Positions 20,231-32,920 of a DNA stretch of 64,000 bases are shown here, one piece after another. The notes beneath the pieces were generated by a model. The model saw only the letters and a list, made by a program, of their open reading frames with translations, was not told the DNA's origin and ran no database searches. The position numbers and the translations under genes were made by a program. How positions within the stretch are numbered: the first letter of the stretch is position 1; each line of letters starts with the position of its first letter. The stretch spans positions 16,572,001-16,636,000 of the forward strand of contig JARKIP010000017.1 of assembly GCA_029990175.1 (NCBI GenBank). The letters are read 5' to 3'. Origin of the DNA: Petunia secreta. Taxonomy: Eukaryota > Streptophyta > Magnoliopsida > Solanales > Solanaceae.

Positions 20231-21136
20231 CAAGTATATATGGGTATCTTTACTTCACTGGATGGGTATTAATAGGCACATAAGGCACATAAGTATATAT
20301 TGGTACTTTTTTAGCTTCAAAAAAAGATACCTTATGGGTCCAGTGGGTCCACAGTTTCTACATAAAAAGAAGGAGCCTGGAGGACACTCACACTTCAAAG
20401 CAAGCTAGCTGGACTGTGAGAAAGATTTTTTATGCAAAAAAATGACTGGGAAATGGAGAAATGAAAGCAGAACTACAGCAGTCTGTATGTAAGAGCAAAT
20501 TTAGCATCAAGAAAGCTAACCTTGCTTGCACACCACAATTCCCAAAGGTATATTGGGAAGCCCTTGCAATGAGCAATGGGTTACTACCTAGGGACCATTT
20601 CATCTTATGATTAGCTATTCAAGGCAGGCTGGCAAGTGTAAATAGATTGGAAAGATGGGGGATACAAGTGCCTAAGGAATGTGCTTTATGCACCACAGGA
20701 GCAACAGAATCACTAACTCACCTATACTTTTGTTTTTCTTATACCAAGTATATATTGGTATCTTTGTTGCACTAGATGGGTATAAATAAGCACATAAGGG
20801 ACTGGGAAGAGGAGCTACAGTGGATTTCTAAACAAGCCAGAAGACACAAGCCACGCATAAAAATACTTGGATGGTTATTTGTTGCAATAGTGTACCAGGT
20901 ATGGAGCAAGAGACACAATCGCAGATTCAAGAACTCTAAGATGGAGAGCAGACAGAGACTCAGAGATGATCCGTGAGTAGTTTTCCTGTCTAAAATGTAT
21001 AGATAATCCATGAGGACTGCTAGATAGGGAAAGTAAAGCTAATATAATAGAGGAATAGTTCTAGAGTCCCATATGAACTAGCGGATTGATAATGTTATAT
21101 TGGTTGGAAAAAAATAATTTCATTCGACCAAAAAAA
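20231..21136 (+). mobile_element. 5'-truncated L1-type LINE insertion
   Basis: 906 bases between 14-bp near-identical target duplications, ending in an A-run. From about 20410 it reads, with stops, as the RT-C-terminal zinc-binding (zf-RVT) region: FSIKKAYL, LPRDHFIL, LAIQGRLASVNRL, a Cys pair in CALCTTGATESLTHLYF, and a last open piece at 20776-20976 with GWLFVAIVYQVWSKRHNRRF. The first ~60 bases (20231-20290) copy an internal part of the same domain found at 20743-20800, so the 5' end is chimeric. It is non-functional. Confidence 0.8.
20743..20800 (+). repeat. Internal LINE segment also present at the 5' end
   Basis: This segment, starting accaagtatatattggtatc, is about 85-90% similar by eye to 20231-20290; a shorter third version starts near 20289. 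It belongs to zf-RVT coding here but is displaced in the upstream copies. Confidence 0.7.
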
Positions 21137-21150
21137 AGCATAACGTAAAC

Positions 21151-22260
21151 ACTTAGATAGGAAGAATTAACAAGTTTCATTTATTAAAACAAATATTTGT
21201 AATACATAAGTATTGGATTTGTTCAATCAACCCTACAATGGGTGATTTAGCCACTCATAGTCATAATCAAGTTAATGAAATAACTATAAGCATGTAAATC
21301 TACAGAAAAGATGATAGTGGATAAGGAAAAGCCTTGAATCTTGATTAGCCAAAAGTCCCGTCCAATTGAGTTCCAAGGTGTATTTATAGTGTAGGACTTG
21401 AGTTAGAACAAAAACACCCTCAAAAATAACTACTAAAACTCAGAATATGCATTCAGTGGGGCGCACAGTGTGTTGCACTATGTGTTGCACGATGTGCCCC
21501 CTGTTGTTTGCCAGGTTTTTTCATTTTTTGTCCGTTCTTCACTCGCTTGACCTCGGGATTTTACTCATACTTTAAAACCCTTCTTTTCACTAAATTTTGC
21601 TCCACGAATGCCTCATATCATCAATGTAATTCCTACAATACAAAACATACCAAATGAGAGAAATTCAGCTCAAAGTGCTAACAATTTTAAAAAGTAGAAA
21701 CATAAATACAAGGCAAAAGTATATGAAATATAATAACATCTAGCCTCATATCACCTATGCGGTATAGAACTTGGCCACATGAAACCAGTAAAACTAGCCA
21801 ATGTCAATACCCGATATAGCATCCATTGTCCCTTCTAACTTTTGGTGACACGAAAGAAATTCAAAGAGTAGTGCCCTTCCCGAATATCTACACGTCAAGC
21901 GTGCGCTCCGTGATCAAATCGAAGAGGTGAAAAGAATTGACAGATTTTCAGAATGGAAGAAATATGAGTGAAATGCTGACTTTATGCACAAATAAAGACA
22001 TGCTTTAGTGACATACATACACACAATCAATCTACACATACTAGTTTAAACATACAATTCAAATACATAAATAAAGCATACAATTCAACACATAAACAAG
22101 GTAAATTTGTGAAAACCTTATGGTTAAAACTATTAAATATCCCCAGCAAAGTCGCTTTGCTGTTGAACCCCAAAAATTTACTGGTTTAAGGGCAAGTTCC
22201 ATGTATAAGTTCAACATTATGGAGATTCCAAAGGGTTTCTTTGGAGTTGCCACCTAATTT
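21151..22260 (-). other. Non-coding, possibly LTR-derived
   Basis: No gene is seen. On the minus strand a TATA-like box (actataaatacacc) lies at about 21384-21397, which would suit an LTR promoter. Short repeats of gtgttgcac occur near 21470-21495. The end at 22140-22260 resembles leader sequence seen near primer sites of Tat/Ogre-type elements (ccccagcaaagtcgc), but I cannot place LTR ends. Confidence 0.3.
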
Positions 22261-22439
22261 AGAAAAACTAGGAACAAATGTCAATTAATGAGTGCAAATT
22301 CTTCCTTATTTAAAAGGAAACAAGTTTTAGAGATTCTTTGGCTAAGTAGATCATTTAATTTTAAAATAAGGTCCATATTATTGGAGCACTTTCGAAAATC
22401 CGCCAAAAAGCATTAATCCGGTGGTTTTCACGAATTCTA

Positions 22440-22760
22440 ATAAAATGAATAATTTATAAGTTTTAAGGCTATATAAGGTATATAAATAAATAGATAAGTG
22501 GATAAATAAGTAGGAAATGAACAAACAGTTAATCAAACGCTTAGATAATTGAATGAGAATAGGTAAAATAAATAAATGAGGATATAAAATAATAATTTAA
22601 TAAATTAAATAAATAATAAATGAATAGATAGAATAAATAAATTGTTAATTTATTAAATAATTAAATATATAAATAATAAGTAACTAATTAATTAAATAAA
22701 TAATAAATTATATTAAATAATTAAAGAAATAAATAAATAAAATAGCTAATTGTATAAATT
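22440..22760. repeat. AT-rich (TAAA)-type low-complexity tract
   Basis: Irregular runs of aaat, taaa and ataa motifs with almost no G or C. No coding potential. Confidence 0.8.
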
Positions 22761-23072
22761 ACGATTTTAAATGGATGAAGTTTAATTGTTTCTTTTATTT
22801 TTCACTCATTAATTAACAAAGAATTCTTAATTTCTTAAATTAATTGACAAGTCCCCAAGAAACGGGAACAAATAATTCCATAAAGTAATTCTAAACATGC
22901 AATAAGAATTCTATTCTACAAAAAATCTATCCTACAAAACTTTTAGTCCGGTTTACAAGGATCCTAAACATGGTTACTAAAGGAATGGGGAAAGAGGGAG
23001 TTTAGAAGATAGAACTAGGAAATGCGATTTTAACTCCAAGCACAGCATTTATTCACACAACACTAATGTAAT

Positions 23073-23273
23073 CTCCCCGCACTGGTCACAAAGAAACAAG
23101 ACCACACTTGTCACAAACCAGTAAGACCTCACTGGTCACAGATAAATAAGACCACACTGGTCACAGATAAATAAGACCACGCTGGTCACAAATTCAAAAG
23201 ACCACACTGGCCGCAGATAGAAATAAGACCTCACTTGTCGTAAACATAAATAAGACCTCACTGTTCATAAATA
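23073..23273. repeat. Tandem repeat, about 25-base unit
   Basis: Roughly eight diverged copies of a unit like taagaccacactggtcacagata. No gene is seen in the surrounding 22260-23520, apart from this array and the low-complexity tract. Confidence 0.85.
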
Positions 23274-23520
23274 TACAACTTTACCTGAAGCAGCTAGCCA
23301 AGTTTTAAACGGCATAGGTGAATTTATACAATTTTATGCAATTCAAACGCTAGCTCATGATATTCAAATCAATTTAAATCTTAAATCAAGTTCAAACATT
23401 ATCTTGACTAAAAAAAAGTCATTTTATACTTAATGCACCTTAGACAACCCCACTAATTCAATTAGGCAGTGATCCATCTCTAGATATAGACTCATACCAA
23501 CATAATTTTACAATTAAAGC

Positions 23521-26042
23521 TGACACGACCCGGAATCCGGTTAGGCCGTGCGGGCACCCGACATCCTCCCCTAGACCCGTCGGGCGAACCCTTACCAATT
23601 AAATCGGGAAAATAAAAATAACAATTTACAAATAAGGACAAGACTTAAAATAAAAACACGGATATACTGATACCTTTAAGCTGTACAAAAGAAATTACAG
23701 CTGACTACCCAATATACTAGGTTTAGGGCTATCCAGACCAGACATCTAAGAGTATAAACGAAGACAGATACCTCCTGAAGGGAGCAAAATGCAACTGAAA
23801 TAATAAACAATAAACTGGTGGCCATCCGGAATAAAGTTGGCTCACCCTGACAGCTGGAGTCGTCTTCGCTCCTGAACAACGTGGCGAACTCAATCCTGGA
23901 GCGAACCTGCCGAAACGAAATAGATAGACAAGAAACAAACAACAAACAAGGGTGAGTCAAAAGGACTCAATAAGTGGGGCAGACTAGCCACCTCAAAGAA
24001 TAGGATAGCTAGCCAGGGAGAAGAAACAGATAAACCAAATTCCTTTTATTTAAATTACAAAAAGGCAGAGCCAGATAATAACTAGAAACATGTATGAAAC
24101 CTTAAACTCAGCCAGGAATACGAGCCAGAAACATATCAACAAATAAGCAATGCACGTATGAGCAGAACAGTAGTTATGTACCACAAGCCTACGCAATGGT
24201 ATGAAAATGAAATGAAATGAGATGAAATAAAATGAAATGAAATCTGATGCAAAGGGTCACATGTGCCCGTCCTCCCATCTCGAAGCGGAATACTCCTGCA
24301 TTCGAGGGGAATCCAATCTGATAACTAACTGGAGCGGAATACTCCTGCTCCTGGGGCGGAATACTCCTGCACCCGATATAATATAAACCAGAGGCGGAAT
24401 ACTCCTGCACTCTCTTGGGGCGGAATACTCCTGCACCCGATATAATACAATGGAGCGGAATACTCCTGCTCCTGGGCGGAATACTCCTGCCCTCAATATG
24501 ATACAATAGAGCGGAATACTCCTGCTCCTGGGGCGGAATACTCCTGCCCTCAATATGATACAATGGAGCGGAATACTTCTGCTCCTGGGGCGGAATACTC
24601 CTACCCTCAATATGATATGCAATGTAATGCATATGAATGTCATATAATGCATATGAGTGCAATGTGATGCAATAATAACCCTTCACCGGCACGGGACTCT
24701 CATCGACAACCGGGAAGTAAATGCCAACTCACAGCCAGGGTACCATGCTCAGATCGTCATTGCAATACCAACAATAGGACATAACATATAATATACAATG
24801 TAAATCCAAAGCTAAGGCGTAATGAGTACGCCTATCGGCAGCTACACACGTAAGGAACACGTGGTAGAAAATCCACGAGGCCAGGTGCCTCCAAAGAAAT
24901 GGATATAAACACTTACCTCGTTCCGAAGTTAACACTGCTACCCAACAACCGCTTTATTCTCTGAATTCATTGCCAAACGATCCTACTGTGTTCAATAAGC
25001 AGAAAAATATATCACATTAGGCTAAAGGCTTCATTCCTCATATCTTAGGGCAATCCAGGTAGGAACCTGATACCCTATTCGCATACGCAATACGCAGGCC
25101 AGGCCTATGTACAGGGTTTAAGGCCACATAACCAAATCCCAAATAAATTATATTTATAAGTTGCCCGTAACTCACTGAGCACGAATACATAATCAATTTC
25201 ATTATCGGGGTCCATTTGACCCTTTAAACTATCAATTTACGTCATTAGGGCGATGTCTAATATTCCTATTTTTACCGCAAAAATATATTTAAACACACGT
25301 AATAAACTCAAATACTATATTAGGATCATAACCTGAATGTTCTGGAGTGAAAATACTATTTTTCTCCGGCCCCTTTCTCATTTTCTGGCATTTTTTTCTC
25401 TTCCTCTCCGTCATTTCATTTCTTTCTGTTCGAACTTTTGATTCTGTTTCTAAAATGGTACAAAATGCTCTTTTCGTCCTTAGCTGACCCCCACCGACTT
25501 CCTTTAATTTTGTTTGTCTTTTCCCTTTTTTTTTTCCTTTTTCCTTTAAAATTCGCTGCTACGGTAAAAATTAAAACGGTACCCTACGATATTCGAAATA
25601 ATTCCAACTTTTGCATACCAGTTATACAAAATATATGTAACATATTCGCGAAGGCGGATCTCAAATCAGACTCCCGAAACTCAAGATGCGAATTTAAATG
25701 AAAAGAAGTCAAATTATTTAACTTTCGGCATTTTAACGGAAACTAGCCGAACAACATCGAAATTCACTTTCGAAAGTTTACAAAAATCACAAATAATCAT
25801 ACGAACCTAATGGCGCTTTCGGATTTCGAATCGGAGCTCATTCGGCAAAAACCGAGCTCGAAAATCTCTTTTTAATATTTGTTGCCAATAAAAACTGAAA
25901 TCTTCTTCCGATGCCTACCAAACGAGGTCTGATTTAGCTCAAATTTTACAGACGGGTCCTAATGGATATTATGAACACTTTAAAATTAGCGGCACGCCAA
26001 TCGGAATCCTAACTTCCGAAACGACTGAGCGAGGTCGTTTCA
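23521..26042 (-). mobile_element. Chromovirus-type LTR (3' LTR), minus strand
   Basis: 2,522 bases from tgacacgacccgg to gaggtcgtttca. Its ends resemble those of element D, and the 60 bases after it (aagtggaggagaat on the minus strand, then an Arg/Ser-codon-like stretch) parallel the polypurine tract and flank of D. It is therefore a 3' LTR of a related but distinct family. No second LTR and no coding region follow within the window. It holds a minisatellite at 24285-24620; the 167-codon frame there (24189-24692) is repeat-derived. Confidence 0.8.
24285..24620. repeat. Minisatellite inside LTR
   Basis: About eleven copies of gcggaatactcctgc, arranged as pairs in a higher-order unit of about 55-62 bases with spacers such as ccctcaatatgataca. 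Alternate copies carry a tcctggggc or agtgcag link. It sits at a position in the LTR comparable to the different minisatellite in element D. Confidence 0.9.
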
Positions 26043-27010
26043 TTCTCCTCCACTTAAACTCTCGTTCGTCCTCGAACGAGCCTAAGTCAAAAGAAAAATT
26101 CGCACAGATAACAAAAGAACTTGCACGACCTTCCTAAGCTACTCCACGGACCTTATCTCTTGATTACAGGATCACAATTATATTACGCACATCGTACTTT
26201 TGGAATAAAATATATCTGGATAATATGGTAATACCATTGCACAGCTTATTCTAACTAAGCTGATCCTTCCTCGATCACGGGAAGAGAGTTCTACATTTTC
26301 GAAGCAAAGATACACGGAACTTTGAATGGGTTAACATGATTCAGCCGATAATCCTTCTTCGATATACCTTTCGATATAGAACAGGTCGATGTAACTAAGA
26401 ATTAGCTCACGCTTGATGCAATCGGGGAGCTTTTGAAGTACCTTGTCACTACACACTATAGAAGATTTGATGCACGCTATATTATTTTTATGAACGCACT
26501 ATGCGACATCTCAGTTGATGTTAGTGTTGTTCCGCAAGCTCCTTGTAGGAATGTAGTTACTCATATCCTAATGTATGTCAAAGGTTCATCTGAACAGGTT
26601 CTTATCGTATAAGGATAAGGATCATGCAACTACTACTGGATAGTATGATGTAGACCAAGAATGATCTTCAGACTGAACATCTACCTCAGGGTATTGTCTT
26701 TGAATTGGAAGTATTATGACTTGAAAAAGTGAAAATAAAATAGACATACAGTTGGACCATGAGCTGAGGCAGAATACCAGCAACAACGTTGACTACATGA
26801 GCACTTATAACGCTAAAGTAATTTCTTAAAGAGTTGAGGTGCGAAAGAGATATACACACCAACAATGGATTGTCGACAAGCTGCACTAGACCTTTAACTC
26901 TAAATTTCTGTGAAGAAAAACAGCGTCAGTATGAGGATCCAGTTCTAGTTGAATACAGACAGATAGCAAAAAGAAAACTCCTCGCTCAGTCGTTTCGAAA
27001 GCAATACCTA
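26043..27010 (-). other. Putative internal region next to the 23.5-26 kb LTR
   Basis: The first ~20 bases form a polypurine-like tract on the minus strand. The rest has no recognisable pol sequence, suggesting a deleted or non-autonomous element. An 18-base exact inverted copy of the LTR end (26017-26034) appears at 26980-26997. Confidence 0.4.
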
Positions 27011-29184
27011 AACTATGAATGAATAAATTTCAAAACTGCAACCTTAAACTTTCAGACACTATACATGAACCAGAACCACAAGGGATGCCTACTATATAGC
27101 CCAGGTGGAACCAAAACTAACTACCTGCAGCACTCCTGCACACTCTCTCAACCTCCTCATATTTCTCCTAAATCTGGAGCACCAATAACCAACCCCAAAC
27201 AGCATGTAGACCGCCAAAGTACAACTCACTGATAGACAAACAAACAGGAACAAACTCACACCCTACAACGAGCAAGAATCCATTTCCTACTAACTGCAGC
27301 CTCCTTCCACCTTTGCAATCACCAAGAGAAACTTGAACAGGCATACACACACTCCCCGATCCCCTCACACTTAACTTGAATTTACAACACCAATAACTAG
27401 CCCCTGACCCTTTTATTTTCAAGAGAAAACAAACCTCCACTCCCTCTAACCTCTGCAGCATCATAAACTCTCTCTAAACCCTCTTACAAACCCCCCATGA
27501 AATAACTAGAACATCACAGCCCCATTCAACTCCTTGGAACACCAACCTGGCCTCCTAACACCCTCTACTTCTCCACACAGCTCTGACAATAACTCAAAAA
27601 CTCTGTAGCAAAAGAGAACCAAAACACACCCTATGGACTACCTGAACTACCCAAGACACTCTAACAGCAACATGACATAACCTCATCATACCCTACATCT
27701 CGTGCCTGCTCTCTCAAACAAACAGAATTCAACCTCCCCAAGCTCCCTATATTTCACAATCAACAAGAAATAGCCCGCAACCTCCAGAATCAACACACAA
27801 AAGAAAAACCAAGAAACACCCTCTCCTCCCTTCTACTTCACCAGGCAGAATCAAGCCTCCATATCACTCCCTGAAACTCTCAAGCAAATAAGAGACCAGA
27901 AATAGCCCCTTCGATCTCCCATAAATATAGCTTGCTGCCTCACTAAACAGAACCCATAATCACCCTTAAATAACCTTCATATCACCCTTAAGACATTGAT
28001 GAGCAAAGGGAAAACCTAGTATGATGAAAACACTAGGGAATTACAGCTAGGTATCCTTTAAAACTTCAATATACTTCAACTTCTCAGAACCAGATTCATA
28101 CCTCAAATAAAGAAAGAACCCTAATCACTAATGTTGCTGCTTAGACTTAAAGAAAATCAAGAAAAACAAACTAAGGCACCAAAAAAGACAAGCAAGAGAG
28201 GAGCAGAACACCTCTCAATCGAAGATTCAAACTGTTATATTAAAACTAAGTCCTTACACATTTTTACCAAGATTTACATCTAACATACCTTGAATGCTTC
28301 ACTAAAACTACAATAACAAGCTAAAGATACCAAAATTAATTGGTTATGACCAAAATAAGTTCACAGATACAAACAGGGTTCAGTTTTCATATATGCAAAA
28401 TTTTGTCTTGAAACAGTTTCAATTACTATCAAAACCAACTATTACCATGTTCAAACAATATTTATATAAACAGGAAATCAAGTATACACTTGAACCAGTA
28501 AAATACAGAAGCAATGAAAAGATTTCAGATCTGACCTTTTTAGGGAAGTGAACGGGGCAAAGATTTGAGAAAAGCAACTTGAATAAGAGCGAAGACTCGA
28601 ACATGGTCAACGACTCGAATAGCGATGCGACAACACACAAGCCACCAAAAATTACCAGTAACTAAACTAAACAAACTAAATATTTATAAACTGAATAGGA
28701 GACATTAAAACCCTTGTTTTTTAAATAGAACTGTGACTGCCGTTTGTCTTAGTATTTTTTTCTCTCTATGAACTATCTCTAGGAACTCCTCAAATACTGA
28801 GAAAATATACCTTTTATACATCGGAGCCAAGGGTTTTGCGAATTCCTTTTTTGAAATTGAATTTGCCCTAATTTCATCATTTTACTTGTTTGATAAGGGT
28901 GAGAATGATCAATTTTTTCAAAGATCGTACCATTTTTGTCCTTATCCTCGAGGATTTGAACGTTACAAAAGGCTTAACAGTTTGGATAAGAATTGTACAC
29001 AACTAAACACAGAAGGTTAGTCCAACAACGTTATTGTACGGAGGAAGAAGACAAAGATGTTAAGTGGTTGTTGTTTGATTAGGGATTTTCTGCATTTTTG
29101 ATGAAAATCGAAGAGGATTCGGGTTTTAGGGTTCTAATCGCAGGTTCGGAAATGAAAAATGAGTTGGGATTTAGGAAATTCTGA
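27011..29184. other. No recognised gene
   Basis: 27050-28000 is strikingly rich in A and C on the plus strand with few G, so scattered long frames on the minus strand are probably compositional. 28000-29184 is AT-rich. I see no domain, array or terminal repeats. It could be the internal or UTR part of a decayed element. Confidence 0.4.
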
Positions 29185-29195
29185 TTTTTTTTTTT

Positions 29196-30179
29196 AGCGA
29201 ATACTCACTAAGCTTTGAGCCTAGTAGCAAATTTTATTAATAAGAATAACCAAAACCAAGTCTCTACACACTACAAAAAATAAAAAGCTTGTATGAACTA
29301 AATGAAGTCTAGCTAGTACGCTCCTATATACATGTCCTTGAATTGTATTTTCCCAATTGGATTGAGCATTATAAAATGCTAATACCACCAATTTAGAGTC
29401 ATGCTTTCCAATAACAATGCATTTAACAAGTATTATACTAGCTACTACTAATAGAGCATAATGTCCACTGCCTCTAATTTCTTGTCCATTTGATCCTGCA
29501 GGCAACGAGCTACAAGAAGAATTAGGCAATACATGTGGATGTATAATAACCTGGCCAATGATGAGCACTATGAAAGAACAATGCCCCTCCAGTCGACTAA
29601 ATAATCAGTGAAACTGTTCCAAGACAATGTAAGATGAGAGCTGGACTTGCAAGAGAAATTCCCTTTCACAATCATAAATGCTAAGACTTGAAGTGCAAGG
29701 TGAAACCATGAAACTCTAGCAGCTCTAAGAATCTGGGCAAAGTTGAACTGCATGAAAGCAAGATGGTTGTTCCATGACAATTCAAAATGAGAGCTGAGTT
29801 TGCAAAAGTGATTCCCTTCGACAATCCTTAATGATGCAACTTGAAATGCAAGTTGTAAACAAGATACCCCATCAGTTGTACCCAATAGTAGAAAGATGTA
29901 AATGATTATATGAGAATGAATAGGATGGCATGAAAAACTCCTTGATCATGCATGCCAAATAATGCACATGTTGCTCCTTCTATTGAAAAACTTGAATAAG
30001 CAATTCCCAAGCAACATGAATAATTGAAACATCTAAGACCTGCAAAATGGACAAACATTATTAGTAAAAACCAACTCCTCCTGCTTGTTATGAACTGGTT
30101 GACCCATGCTTGATGATTCTTGGTCGATAGGAAGGAATTTGTGCCTTGTCCCAATTAATAATTCATCGACCTTGCACCT
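29196..30179 (-). other. LINE 3' non-coding region with internal duplication
   Basis: Between the RNase H stop and the A-tail. 29625-29725 and 29772-29870 are diverged copies of one ~100-base segment (shared phrases gagagctgg/gagagctga and cttgaagtgcaag/cttgaaatgcaag). The 105-codon frame at 29568-29885 spans both copies and is unlikely to be a gene. Confidence 0.6.
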
Positions 30180-30490
30180 CTAAATCAGCAAAGCAAAAAA
30201 CTTCTTCTCCTCAACTTCAAACGCCACATTAGCAAGATAATCAGCTAGCTTATTGTCTTCACGAAGCACATGCAAGAAAATGAATTGCCCCATACTTCTC
30301 ATTGACATGATCTCATCAACAATTCCAGCAATACACCAAGCAATTTCCCAGGTACCTTCTATAATGTTCTTAAGCAATAAGGAATCAATCTCTATAACAA
30401 CAGGACCCAAAGCACATATAAGGCAATAATTCATAGCCTCCTTAATTGCCACAGCCTCAGCTCTAACATTAGTGCCTTCTCCTATCAGCT
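30180..30490 (-). pseudogene. LINE ORF2 RNase H domain
   Basis: A 90-codon frame at 30452-30180 reads AIKEAMNYCL, VVIEIDSLLLKNII (catalytic Asp) and HVLREDNKLADYLANVAFE (last Asp and the conserved Asn-x-x-Ala-Asp region). The first catalytic Asp region lies upstream across a stop. This is the plant-type RNase H found at the C-terminus of many L1 lineages. Confidence 0.85.
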
Positions 30491-30715
30491 TAGATCTAGC
30501 CTAACTAGAATCCCCATGATCGTCACGCACACAGAACCCATAAGAGCTCATACCTGGGTTACCTCTACATGCACCATCAGTGTTTCACTTCAAAATACCA
30601 CCAGCTGGGAACCTCCAAAGCACTTTAGTATACTTGAATTGTTGCCTATAATCTTCAAGAAAATTAACCAAGGCAGGCCATTCAAAAGGAGCATTTGTCA
30701 TACTTGGATATCTAA

Positions 30716-31162
30716 CTAGTAGGAGATATGCAAGTTTCTAGATATCTCGTGTATCAACCTCAGAAATGATACTTTCCCCCCATGAGCAATAGTGTTTCTC
30801 CTCTTCCATAATTCCCATACAACAAAAGCACGAATAGCTTGGAAAACTAGTTTCAACCATGGCCTTTTCTTACACTGCCACCACCTCTCAATAACTTGTC
30901 TAAATCTCCAATCTTGTATGACAAATCCCATGGAATTTTCAAAATAGGACCAAACATTCTTGGCAATTGAACTAGTAATAAAGAGATTCTCTCTTGTTTC
31001 CTCCTTAGGGTGTTCACAACACCAATACCTAGAAGGAAAATTGTATCCCATTCTCTTTAATTCTGTGTGAAGTGGCAACTTGAAATTCCAAGCTCTCCAA
31101 AGAACAAAGGACACTTTAAAAGGAACACCCTTCAACCAAATAAGCTTGTATACACTCTTCAC
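30716..31162 (-). pseudogene. LINE ORF2 zf-RVT region
   Basis: 148 open codons with WLKGVPFKVSFVLWRAWNFKLP, a degenerate Cys/His cluster (CCEHPKEETRENLF) and VVWELWKRRNTIAHG. This matches the conserved region after RT in plant L1 elements and is homologous in layout to the piece at 20410-20976. Confidence 0.85.
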
Positions 31163-31394
31163 TTCACCTTTTCCTCTAACATAATTGAATGCACTCTTCG
31201 CACAGAACTTACCATTAGAAGTAAGCTCCCACTATGGTGTATCTCTATGTTGAGTGATCTTCCCAGGTTGTATATTTTCTATAACATGATGTGCTAAGTC
31301 CTCAGGTAAAGCTTCAAGCAGCAGCTTTCCATTCCAACCATTAGGATCAAAGAAATCCTTAACCATATTCAGCTCCTCCCTGATGTAAAATGTT

Positions 31395-32920
31395 CTATGG
31401 ACTATAAAATACAATGCCCAAGCTATGTCCAATTGTCATACCAGAAGTGAGAAGAGCCTTGCCTGACCTGCCACACAACTTCATGATCCACCATTGCTCT
31501 AACTTGCAGCATCTTCTGCCAAACTGGAGAGCGATCAGTATATGGAACCATATAGTAGTGAATCTTCTTGTAATATTTGTTGGCCATGAAAGTACCCCAT
31601 AGAGATGTTTTTGTTCTGAAATTCCACCATAGTTTTGAGAAGAGTGCCTTTGAAACATCATGTAATGACTTAAAACCAACACCCCCTCGGCATATGGCTT
31701 ACACAAGGTATCCCAGGATGCCCAATGTCTCCTAGAGTGTTCTTTAGAGTTGTTCCAAAAAAAATAGCAAACATTTTGTGGAGCTGGTTAATCACACTAT
31801 CTGGAGGATTCATTGCAGAAGGCAAATGCATTGGCATACTAAGAAGAACATGCTGGATCAACGTAGCTCTACCCCCATAAGATAGCATCTTAGCTTTCCA
31901 GGACTGAAGCTGCTTCTTGACTTTTGCAACAATATCATCAAACTGTGGCTTATTTCTTCTTTTGTAAGTGATAGGGCACCCTAAGTAAGTAAAAGGAAAA
32001 TTATCTCTCTGAATCTGAGTGATTTTTTCTACTCTATCAACTAACTCCTGGCTCACTAAATGGTATAAATAGGTGGAGCTCTTCCTCTTGTTGATCTTCT
32101 AACCACTAGCACCCTCATAAGCATCAAGAACATCCATCATCAGTCTCAATGAAGTAGTATCTGTGGAGCAAAAAAAGAATTGTGTCATCTGCATAAGCCA
32201 AATGGTTTAGATGAGGGCTCCATTTAGGCATAGCAAAGCCTTTGAACATGGCATTTTCAAATAGCGCATTCAGAGCTCTTGAAAGGACTTTAGCTAAAAG
32301 AATGAACAAGGTAGGAGAAAGAGGATCTCCTTGTTTCAATCCTCTAGAAGAATTAGAGAAGCCATAAGGTTGACCATTGAGTAACACAGTGTACCAGTTA
32401 TTATTCAGCAGCCTCATTACCATGTCAATACATATTTCACCAAACCACATTTTCCTCAGCACCTTAGAGAGAAACAGCGAAGGCACACGATCATATGCCT
32501 TCATCATGTCAAGTTTAATAACCTGCCTCTTTGGCTCTCTTCCTAATGTCATAAACAATCTAACGTACAAGCAGGACATTCTCAACTATGCTTTTACCCT
32601 TAACAAAACCTGCTTAGGTTGGAGAGATTAAGGCAGGTAACAAGTGAACCAACCTCTCATGTAACACTCTAGAGATCACCTTATTGATAACGTTACATTG
32701 ACTGATTGGTCTAAAATCTGAGAATGTAGCTACATTAGGTTTTTTTTAGGGAGAAGAAATAGATTTGTATGAGACACAAACTTAGGGATTTCATGGCCTC
32801 CAAAGAATGCTCTCACTAAACTAGTAAGATCTGGAGCAATTATATCCCAACATACATGATAGAACCTGCCTGAAAATCCATTAGGGCCACTTGCACTTAC
32901 TCCACTAAGCAAAAACACTG
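31395..32920 (-). pseudogene. LINE ORF2 reverse transcriptase remnant
   Basis: Pieces at 32918-32730 (SGPNGFSGRFYH), 32585-32124 and 32056-31670 cover the RT domain. The middle piece carries VIKLDMMKAYDRV (first catalytic Asp), RGLKQGDPLSPTLFIL and the YADD box at about 32185-32196. The third reads FPFTYLGCPI and KMLSYGGRATLI. A weakly open RT-to-endonuclease linker lies at 33480-33250. Frame changes near 32130 and 31670 make it inactive. Confidence 0.9.

Noticed and set aside
23073..24620. Regular repeats that could suggest a CRISPR array
   Set aside because: Units are diverged and contiguous, with no unique equal-length spacers and no cas genes, and the DNA is a plant retroelement landscape.
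24189..24692. 167-codon minus-strand frame with repeated SIPPQEQ peptides
   Set aside because: It is produced by the LTR minisatellite; a second frame over the same bases is also open, which is typical of repeat-driven frames.
27168..27464. 98-codon minus-strand frame rich in Gly, Val and Leu
   Set aside because: The region is G-poor on the plus strand, so open frames on the other strand are expected; no motif or homology is recognised.
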